Positions 57,901 to 64,000 of a DNA stretch of 64,000 nucleotides are shown here, one piece after another. The notes beneath the pieces are model-generated. The model searched no databases, was not told the DNA's origin, and was given only the letters and a program-made list of their open reading frames with translations. Both the position numbers and the translations under genes were made by a program. The stretch is from Devosia neptuniae (GTDB lineage: Bacteria; Pseudomonadota; Alphaproteobacteria; Rhizobiales; Devosiaceae): contig NZ_CP104965.1 of NCBI RefSeq assembly GCF_025452235.1, positions 434,001 through 498,000 on the forward strand. Direction: 5' to 3'. Each line of letters opens with the position of its first letter. Position 1 is the stretch's first letter.

Positions 57901-58167
57901 CTACAAACCTGGCCTCCATAGGGGCGGTGGAATCTGAGGATTGTCCCCAGGCAGCAGCCATTGGTCAAAGCCGTCGGCAGGCGGCAGGCCCACATCGGCC
58001 CGCAGGCGAGCGGGCAGATCGATCACCCGCGCCATGCGGGGCCGGTTCCACCAGGCGGCAATTGCGGCCCGCAGAACGGAGAACAGGCCGCGCTGGTGCA
58101 CGGCATCGGCGATGGAGAATTCAAGGCGCAGCACGATGCTGCCCTCGTTGAGTGCATTGTAAGACAT
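57901..58167 (-). CDS. Small protein, DUF1127/YjiS-like
   Basis: An 88-residue ORF. WWNRPRMARVIDLPARLRAD followed by VGLPPADGF resembles the DUF1127 pattern of a basic helix and a LpdrLLrDiGL motif, although the match is loose. Codon usage fits the neighbourhood. It lies upstream of hisS on the same strand, 113 bp away, and may be transcribed independently. Function unknown. Confidence 0.5.
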   Translation of the reverse strand: MSYNALNEGSIVLRLEFSIADAVHQRGLFSVLRAAIAAWWNRPRMARVIDLPARLRADVGLPPADGFDQWLLPGDNPQIPPPLWRPGL

Positions 58168-58523
58168 AGCTTTGCCCGGCAGCGCTGTTGCGCGGACCGG
58201 CCTTCTAAGGTTGAGGAGCTTCGGGAGGCGGAATCAGGGTCAAGAAAGACCCGGCTTCAACCGGTTACGATGCTGGTTTGGGTGGGTGCCCGCGACACAA
58301 GTCGGCGGTGGTGACAACAAGGAGGCGTTAGCCCCGGGCCATTGGCCGCGCGTGTGTACCCAGATGGAGTGCATGTACAATATTCATGTAGCGCCTCCCT
58401 CTGGACTGGCGTTGTTGGACAATTTGCTTCTAGCTCACGGGCTCGTGAGCCGCAATATGGGGTGTGGCGGGTTGTCGCAGAAAGTGATGAATGTTGCCGA
58501 TGGGCAACAGGACTTGGGGCGCG
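58168..58523. other. 356-bp intergenic region
   Basis: I see no gene, RNA motif or strong terminator here. A mildly AT-rich stretch around 58370-58400 (TGTACAATATTCATGTA) is weakly palindromic and may hold the promoter for the small protein at 57901. Confidence 0.5.
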
Positions 58524-59153
58524 CTACTTCACCGGGCGCGGGAGAGCCGCCCGGGCCGCTTCTACCTCGGGCCGGCAGAAGCAGGTTTCGATGTGGTCGT
58601 TGACCATGCCCATGGACTGCATGAAGGCGTAGCAGGTGGTGGGGCCGACGAAATTGAATCCGCGCTTGCGCAAATCCTTGGAGAGGGCGCGGGAGGCGTC
58701 GGTTTGCGCGACGGCGCTGAGGGCGGACCAGGAATAGTCATCGGCGCGATGGCCGGACTGGGGCTCGAATTGCCAGATATAGGCGGCGAGGGAGCCGAAT
58801 TCCTGCTGGATCTCGAGAGTTCGCCTGGCGTTGTTGATGGCCGCCGTGATCTTGCCGCGGTGGCGGATGATGCCAGCATCGAGCAGCAGGCGCTCGATAT
58901 CGGCTTCAGTCATGGCGGCGACCTTGGCGATATCGAAGCCATGGAAGACCTCGCGGAAGCGGTCGCGCTTGCGCAGGATGGTGATCCAGGAGAGGCCCGA
59001 CTGGAAGCCTTCGAGGCAGATCTTTTCGAAGAGCCTGGTATCGGAAGTGACCGGGCGGCCCCATTCAGTGTCGTGATAATGGCGATAGAGCGGGTCATCG
59101 CCCGGCCAGGGACAACGCGGCAGGCCATCCTGGGGCGAGATTTCGGTGGGCAT
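58524..59153 (-). CDS. tag: DNA-3-methyladenine glycosylase I
   Basis: Tag removes 3-methyladenine from alkylated DNA. The 209-residue protein has RCPWPGDDPLYRHYHDTEWG near the N-terminus, EKICLEGFQSGLSW, and GFNFVGPTTCYAFMQSMGMV with NDHIETCFC at the end; Cys and His residues of these segments form the Tag zinc snap. Length matches the family (about 190-215). Confidence 0.96.
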   Translation of the reverse strand: MPTEISPQDGLPRCPWPGDDPLYRHYHDTEWGRPVTSDTRLFEKICLEGFQSGLSWITILRKRDRFREVFHGFDIAKVAAMTEADIERLLLDAGIIRHRGKITAAINNARRTLEIQQEFGSLAAYIWQFEPQSGHRADDYSWSALSAVAQTDASRALSKDLRKRGFNFVGPTTCYAFMQSMGMVNDHIETCFCRPEVEAARAALPRPVK

Positions 59154-59343
59154 GGCGGGCTCCGCTGCTCGTGCGCAATTGGCGCATAGGGGTAGCGGGG
59201 TGGCGCGATTCTGGGAATTGCGCCGGTGAAATTTCGGCCCGCCGAGTAGTTTTGGAGTATTGCGCGGGCGTGTGACTGACGCGGTTGTGAACGGTGCTTG
59301 CGGCCGGGTAAAACTTTATTGGCCGGTGGTGGTCTTTTAATAA

Positions 59344-59362
59344 GGAATATCACCGATATTCC
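59344..59362. promoter_or_regulatory. Inverted repeat upstream of TadG-like gene
   Basis: GGAATATC-ACC-GATATTCC is a perfect 8-bp inverted repeat with a 3-bp spacer, 46 bp before the TadG-like start. It lies in the only AT-rich stretch of this intergenic region, so an operator near the promoter is plausible. Confidence 0.5.
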
Positions 59363-59407
59363 GGCCTGCTCCGCTGTGGGGCGACAGATCCCACGGGTGC
59401 TAGCGTC

Positions 59408-61297
59408 ATGCGTCCTTTCCTTCGGCTTGTCGCGCGATTCGGCCGCGACGAGAGCGGTGTATTTGCAATCATGTTCGGCCTGATGGCCGTGGTGCTGATC
59501 GCCATGGGCGGCGCCGTCGTCGACTATGTGCGGCTGGAGCAGACGCGGAACCGGGCACAGATCGCGCTGGATGCAGCGGCGCTGGCGCTGGAGAAGGATG
59601 CGTTCAGAACTGGCGTTACCAACAGCTGGCTGATCGAGAAAGCCCAGGCACTATTGGTCGACCGCATATCCGATCCCGATGTGACCGCCGAAGTGACACT
59701 TGCGCGAACGGACGCGGCCTTGGGTTCGCTCTACTTTGAAGCAACAATGAGCATGCCCACTCTGTTTGTGGGATTGGTGGGGGTGCATGATCTGGGCGCA
59801 GGCATCGTCTCGGAAGTGACGCGCGGCTCAATGGACATTGAAGTAGCGGTCGCGGTTGATCTGACAGGCTCGATGAACGACCCCATCGCAACCTCCGACG
59901 AGGGTACGGCACAACAGAGTAAAGTCGCAGCCCTCAAAACCGCGCTGGGACAATTGATCAATATCGTCGTGCAGGACGAGCAGACCCCGACCTATTCGAA
60001 AATGGCGCTTGTGCCCTATTCAATGGCGGTGAATGTGGGGAGCACCTATGCCGCAAGCATTCGCGGTGCAAGCAAAGCGCCCACGGCTATAACCGCGATC
60101 GGCTGGGCCAGCGGCGCTGGCAAGGTCGTTACCGGAGCGACAAAGAAAAATCCGGTCGTCATTACGTCGGTCAATCACGGATTCGTCACGGGTGATACCG
60201 TCTATATCAACAATGTAAGCGGCATGACGCAGCTCAACAACAAGATATTTACCGTCACAAAAGTGGACGCCGACTCCTATGAGCTGAAAGGCATAAACGG
60301 CGGCAACTATGGCAGCTACGTCAAATCGACGGGGACGGCGACCAAGTGCCTAGTCGCAACCTGCGAACTGGTCGTGACGTCGTCGGCGCATGGCCTAGCG
60401 AGCAATAGCCAAGCTTATATTTATGGCATCAACGGCATGCCCAGTCTCAACAACAACAGCGCCACGTCAGGGAACAACCTAGCTTGGACAATCGGCGCAG
60501 CAACAACCAATACTTTTGTGCTGCCAAACACGGCAAAAACGAACGGCATCAACTATGGCACCTATAGCTCTGGTGGCTCGGTTGCCTGCGTTCTTTCCGG
60601 TTGCGATTACTATCTGTTCTCTAACCCATATGGAAAGCAGCGCCGTTTTCCGATCAGTACCTGCATCACCGAACGCACGACAAATGCGTATACCGATGCT
60701 TCGCCGTCCACGGCACTACTTGGCCGGAACTATCCTGGCTCCGGCAATCCATGCATCAGCAATACGGTTCTGCCACTGACATCGAACAAGACCATCTTGC
60801 ATGATGTAGCACAGAAACTGACGGCTGGCGGCTCGACCGCCGGGCATACGGGGGCAGCTTGGGCTTGGTATATGGTGTCCCCTAATTTCAACGGTCCCTG
60901 GCCTCAGGACAGCCAGCCTGCAGGTCCAGGAAAGGTCAATATCATCAAAGCCGTAGTGCTGATGACGGATGGGGAGTTCAACAGTTCTTATTGCAACGGC
61001 GTCATCAGTCAGAGTTCGACCTCTGGCAGCGGCGACACCAACGATCAGATCAACTGCGACGCACCCAATGGGAGTTCCTATTCGCAGACCCAGTCGCAGT
61101 GCAATGCCATGAAACGGGCGGGCATTATTGTCTACACCGTCGGGTTTGCGATTGTGAACTCGCAGAGCGCCATAAACCTGATGGCCAATTGCGCCACCGA
61201 CGCGTCGCATGCCTACCAAGCCAATAGTGGCCAGGAGCTATCCGACGTGTTCAGCGAAATCGGGCGCAAACTCGCAGCCCTGCGCGTGACGCGTTAA
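59408..61297 (+). CDS. TadG-like pilus-assembly protein with vWA domain and inserted repeat module
   Basis: A 629-residue protein. The N-terminus FGRDESGVFAIMFGLMAVVL with one membrane span followed by RLEQTRNRAQIALDAAALAL is typical of TadE/TadG (Flp pilus) proteins. A vWA fold begins near residue 145 (AVAVDLTGSMND, a DxTxS MIDAS) and resumes with VVLMTDGEFN near 520. Between them are two related units (about 247-311 and 318-394): VVITSVNHGFVTGDTVYINN and VVTSSAHGLASNSQAYIYG, each ending NYGSY or NYGTY. These resemble FCCH-like modules common in phage tail proteins. Cys residues are enriched in the insert. Confidence 0.85.
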   Translation: MRPFLRLVARFGRDESGVFAIMFGLMAVVLIAMGGAVVDYVRLEQTRNRAQIALDAAALALEKDAFRTGVTNSWLIEKAQALLVDRISDPDVTAEVTLARTDAALGSLYFEATMSMPTLFVGLVGVHDLGAGIVSEVTRGSMDIEVAVAVDLTGSMNDPIATSDEGTAQQSKVAALKTALGQLINIVVQDEQTPTYSKMALVPYSMAVNVGSTYAASIRGASKAPTAITAIGWASGAGKVVTGATKKNPVVITSVNHGFVTGDTVYINNVSGMTQLNNKIFTVTKVDADSYELKGINGGNYGSYVKSTGTATKCLVATCELVVTSSAHGLASNSQAYIYGINGMPSLNNNSATSGNNLAWTIGAATTNTFVLPNTAKTNGINYGTYSSGGSVACVLSGCDYYLFSNPYGKQRRFPISTCITERTTNAYTDASPSTALLGRNYPGSGNPCISNTVLPLTSNKTILHDVAQKLTAGGSTAGHTGAAWAWYMVSPNFNGPWPQDSQPAGPGKVNIIKAVVLMTDGEFNSSYCNGVISQSSTSGSGDTNDQINCDAPNGSSYSQTQSQCNAMKRAGIIVYTVGFAIVNSQSAINLMANCATDASHAYQANSGQELSDVFSEIGRKLAALRVTR

Positions 61298-61317
61298 TGC
61301 CGAATCTATCTGGAAAA

Positions 61318-61394
61318 TGGTACCACCTCTCGGGATCGAACCGAGGACCTCTAGATCCACAATCTAGCGCTCTAACCAACTGAGCTAAGGCGGC
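61318..61394 (-). tRNA. tRNA-His (GTG anticodon)
   Basis: The minus strand folds as a tRNA: acceptor GCCGCCT with AGGTGGT, D-arm TTAGCTCAGTTGGTTAGAGC, anticodon arm CTAGA-TTGTGGA-TCTAG with anticodon GTG, T-arm TCGGTTCGATCCCGA, and an encoded CCA end. The base before G1 is T, so no G-1 is encoded, and the discriminator is A. Position 1:72 is a G:U pair. These are the alphaproteobacterial tRNA-His identity features. Confidence 0.97.
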
Positions 61395-61567
61395 AGGGGC
61401 CTGTCGAGGGAGACCGTCAAGGTCGTCCCGAAAGCGGGCGGAACATAGGTCGAGAATTTCTCGATGACAAGCACCCATTTTGCCTCATTCCACCGCTCAG
61501 CGCTGCGCCTTTCCACAACAAGTGCATGACGGGCACGCAAACGTGACCATTCGTAAGGTTTTTGCAC

Positions 61568-61575
61568 TTAACCAT
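61568..61575. promoter_or_regulatory. CtrA-like half-site TTAACCAT
   Basis: TTAACCAT matches the reported CtrA half-site of Caulobacter, 150 bp upstream of the PAS kinase start. It is the only notable motif I see in the 333-bp gap from 61395 to 61727, which has no gene. An 8-mer match alone is weak evidence. Confidence 0.3.
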
Positions 61576-61727
61576 GGCGATCAAAGCGCGCGGAAGCGTG
61601 TGCCGGCCGCTCTGGACCATGCGACACGCGCACTATATTGAAGAAACCGTAAGGACGTTGGGCACATTTGTGCCGATCTGGCACAGCGCGGCGGAGCCCG
61701 CCCCTTCTCGACGGAATTTGGCTGTAT

Positions 61728-64000
61728 ATGGATGCCGACTGGATCACATCGCCGAGCGCCCGTCGCGTGCTGCAGCATGCCGATGATGCTCGCCCGGCCT
61801 GGCTGTGGTCGCGCGAAGGCGACCAGCTGATCTGGCAGAATGCCGCCTCCGGGCTGTTCCTGGCCAAAATCAAGAAACATGGGCTCAAGCGCGCGCCGCT
61901 CGCCACCCCGATCAAGGGGCAGGTGGCGCGAAACATCAGGCTCGGGTCCACCGGGCGGACCAGCCTGGCACGTATTCAGTTTCTGGCTGGCGGCAAGCCG
62001 GCCTCGAGCACCTGTGCGGCGACGCCGCTGATCTGGCAGGACGGGCAGCCGGTTTTGCTGATCGTGGGGGTCGATCCGATCGCGGACGAGATTCTGGCGG
62101 CCGGTGCGGCAGAGGATGACTCGGCAGAAGCCGAGGCCACGCCGCAAGACGATTCTGGCGTGGAAGCCGTTACAGTGGATGGCGAGCCTGCTGCCGAAAC
62201 GACCGGCATGACTGACGAACCGCCGACGAGCGAGGGCAACGCGGACCTGCCACCCGAATCTACCGCGGAGGATCAGAGCAGCGACGCGCCAGCTGATGAG
62301 ATCGTCACGAACGATGCGGTTGGCGATCTCATCGTGGCGGATGAGCGTGCCTATGAGCAGGAATTGGCCAATTGGCATGCGGCGGAGCCGGATGCTGCGC
62401 CGGCCGACGAGGCGGTAAGCGCAATGCCTGAGGAGCCGACGGCGTTTGAGGACGGGCCGGGCGCGGAATGGCATGAGAACGAGGATGACGTGGCGGCCGA
62501 ATCGGTCAGCCGGCTTGCGGCGCTGGTCGACCGGCTGGCGGCGGATGAGGCGCTGTTTACCCCGCTGACGGCGGACGATGACGTGATGTATGCGACGAAG
62601 GAGCCGGAGACACCCGTGCCGGGGCAGCTTTATCGCGTGACGGGGCGCGGACTTGTCGCCAATGCAGGCGAGGATGATGCGCCTGCCGCCGAAATGGCGC
62701 CGGAGCTGGCTGGGACCGATCCGGAGAGCGTGGCGGCGGCGGTGGCCGAGATTGCGCCGGCTCTGCCGGAGGATCCCGAGGCCGTCGAGCGGGTGTCGCG
62801 GTATAATTTCGATGAATTGTCGCGGATTTTGAATGATCGGGTGGGTGCGGGCGAACCGGCTGCGGCGCCGATTGTGTCGCAGCCGCAAGTGCCATCAACG
62901 CCACAGCCGCAGCGGGCAGCGGGGGCGCTGATCAATCTGGGCGGGGAAACGCTGGTGCTGAACCGGCTGCCGCTGGGCATTTTGGTGTTCCGCGACCAGC
63001 AGGTGCTGTTTGCCAATCGGGCCATCACCGAAATGGTGGGCTATGATTCGGTGGAGCAGTTGCGCAATGCGGGGCTGGCTTCGGTGTTCCCCTCGGCGGG
63101 GCCGGATGAGCAGGAAGCGGGCCCCGTCAACCATTTGATGCAGCGGGACGGCACGTTGGTACCGGTAACGGCGCGGCTGCAATCGATCTCCTGGCAAGGG
63201 CGCCCTGCCCTGATGCTATCGGCTAGCGCCACCGAAGTGCGGACGGGTCACGAGGCCGCGGTGCGCGCCTTTGCCGAATCGTTTGCCGAGCTGCGCGGCG
63301 ATGGCTTTTTCGATGCCAACCGGGCCGGGGTGATCAATCTGGCCAGCCCGCGCGCCGTGACGCTGTTGGCCGAGCCTGGCGCGGGCCTGGCCGGGCGGCC
63401 GCTGAGCGGGCTGGTGGCGGAAGATGCATTGCCGGCCTTGCGTGAATTTCTGGAGCGGCCGGCGCGCTTTGCCGAGACGGCGCGGCCTTGCATCGTGCTG
63501 GCCAGCGATGGCGGCAAGGCGGAAATGACGATTTTCGCGCAGGGCCAGGCGGGGATCATCACCGGCTATTTCGGCTTCGTTAGAGAGCGCGGCACAGCCC
63601 CCGCCCGGCTGCCGAATTCGGGTGAGCCCGATCCGGCGCTGCTGGCGCGGATCAGCCGCGGGGTGCGGCGGCCGCTCAATACGATTGTCGGATTCTCCGA
63701 ACTGATCCGCTCGGAAGCGTTCGGGGCGCTGGGCAATGAGCGCTATGAAGAATATGCGCAGGACATTGCGGCGGCGGGGCAGGAAATTGCCGCGCTGGTC
63801 GATGAGCTGGATGATTATGCGCGGTTGCGCGATGGGCGTTATATGCCGCAGCGCGCCAGTATCGAGCTGACGAGCCTGCTGGAAAGCTGCGTGATGCGCA
63901 TTCGCCAGCAGGCGAGCCATGCCCGTGTCATCGTGCGCAATGCGATTTCGGAGAGCCTGCCGCGGGTGACGGCGGATCGTGCGTCACTGGCACAGGCGGT
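61728..64000 (+). CDS. PAS-domain sensor histidine kinase-like protein, catalytic His replaced (partial)
   Basis: The ORF runs off the window end; 757 residues are visible. Residues 1-125 are an N-terminal sensor-like segment (PAWLWSREGDQLIWQNAAS). Residues about 130-400 are an acidic, Ala/Glu-rich disordered linker. A PAS domain follows (about 410-530: LPLGILVFRDQQVLFANRAI), then a second PAS-like region and a DHp helix at about 640. The H-box reads ISRGVRRPLNTIVGFSELI, where active kinases have SHELRTPLN: Arg replaces the phospho-accepting His at residue 644. It resembles the cell-cycle kinases PleC/DivL/PdhS in layout. The ATPase domain lies beyond the window. Confidence 0.85.
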   Translation, partial: MDADWITSPSARRVLQHADDARPAWLWSREGDQLIWQNAASGLFLAKIKKHGLKRAPLATPIKGQVARNIRLGSTGRTSLARIQFLAGGKPASSTCAATPLIWQDGQPVLLIVGVDPIADEILAAGAAEDDSAEAEATPQDDSGVEAVTVDGEPAAETTGMTDEPPTSEGNADLPPESTAEDQSSDAPADEIVTNDAVGDLIVADERAYEQELANWHAAEPDAAPADEAVSAMPEEPTAFEDGPGAEWHENEDDVAAESVSRLAALVDRLAADEALFTPLTADDDVMYATKEPETPVPGQLYRVTGRGLVANAGEDDAPAAEMAPELAGTDPESVAAAVAEIAPALPEDPEAVERVSRYNFDELSRILNDRVGAGEPAAAPIVSQPQVPSTPQPQRAAGALINLGGETLVLNRLPLGILVFRDQQVLFANRAITEMVGYDSVEQLRNAGLASVFPSAGPDEQEAGPVNHLMQRDGTLVPVTARLQSISWQGRPALMLSASATEVRTGHEAAVRAFAESFAELRGDGFFDANRAGVINLASPRAVTLLAEPGAGLAGRPLSGLVAEDALPALREFLERPARFAETARPCIVLASDGGKAEMTIFAQGQAGIITGYFGFVRERGTAPARLPNSGEPDPALLARISRGVRRPLNTIVGFSELIRSEAFGALGNERYEEYAQDIAAAGQEIAALVDELDDYARLRDGRYMPQRASIELTSLLESCVMRIRQQASHARVIVRNAISESLPRVTADRASLAQA

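Overview
The window is 64 kb of GC-rich, densely packed bacterial chromosome. The gene content suggests an alphaproteobacterium of the Hyphomicrobiales, probably Devosia-like. Pointers are the aerobic CobN-type cobalamin pathway with CbtAB cobalt uptake, the short HisG plus HisZ enzyme, a tRNA-His with A73 and no encoded G-1, Zur-controlled znuABC, CIRCE-controlled groESL, and a MutL with an endonuclease motif. The genus is an inference from gene content, not from a database search.

Layout. 1-3.1 kb: a TDT-family transporter and mutL. 3.3-5.6 kb: two divergent citrate synthase paralogues, one with an N-terminal helix-turn-helix, separated by a perfect 22-bp palindrome. 5.6-10.7 kb: an Entner-Doudoroff operon on the minus strand (BadF-type sugar kinase, zwf, pgl, edd). 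10.9-18.8 kb: cobalamin genes cobP, cobD, cobQ, cobB, cobA, cobK and cobE, interrupted by an odd 1.4-kb foldback duplication of the 5' half of cobQ. 19-20.5 kb: a CDF metal transporter and a small secreted protein. 20.5-28.6 kb: a cobalamin-riboswitch operon (cbtB, cbtA, cobW, PhnA-like, unknown membrane protein, cobN, P-loop kinase, cobO) with four ATGA-type overlaps from the PhnA-like gene to cobO and one between cbtA and cobW. 28.9-33 kb: two small conserved proteins and a Zur-boxed zinc uptake operon (small His-rich membrane protein, znuC, znuB, znuA, zur).

33-43.8 kb: housekeeping genes on the minus strand (rsmD, rluB with a long repetitive tail, a lipoprotein, lspA, ileS, ribF, a HAD-IIA protein, a degenerate EAL protein). 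43.9-47 kb: a frameshifted ROK regulator, a sigma-54 activator and an orphan BrnA-like protein. 47-49.2 kb: groESL with CIRCE. 49.5-54.4 kb: a glycosyltransferase, small proteins, an EamA exporter and a TSUP transporter. 54.4-57.8 kb: hisG, hisZ and hisS. 58.5-64 kb: tag, a TadG-like vWA protein with an inserted repeat module, tRNA-His, and the start of a PAS sensor kinase whose phospho-accepting His is replaced by Arg.

Several families of interspersed palindromic repeats lie between genes, inside operons, and in frame within cobN. Two features look like sequence-quality problems rather than biology: the cobQ foldback at 13.4-15.5 kb and the homopolymer frameshift at 44.88 kb. The rest of the cobalamin pathway (cobGHIJLMF, cobST, cobC, cobV) and eda are not in the window.
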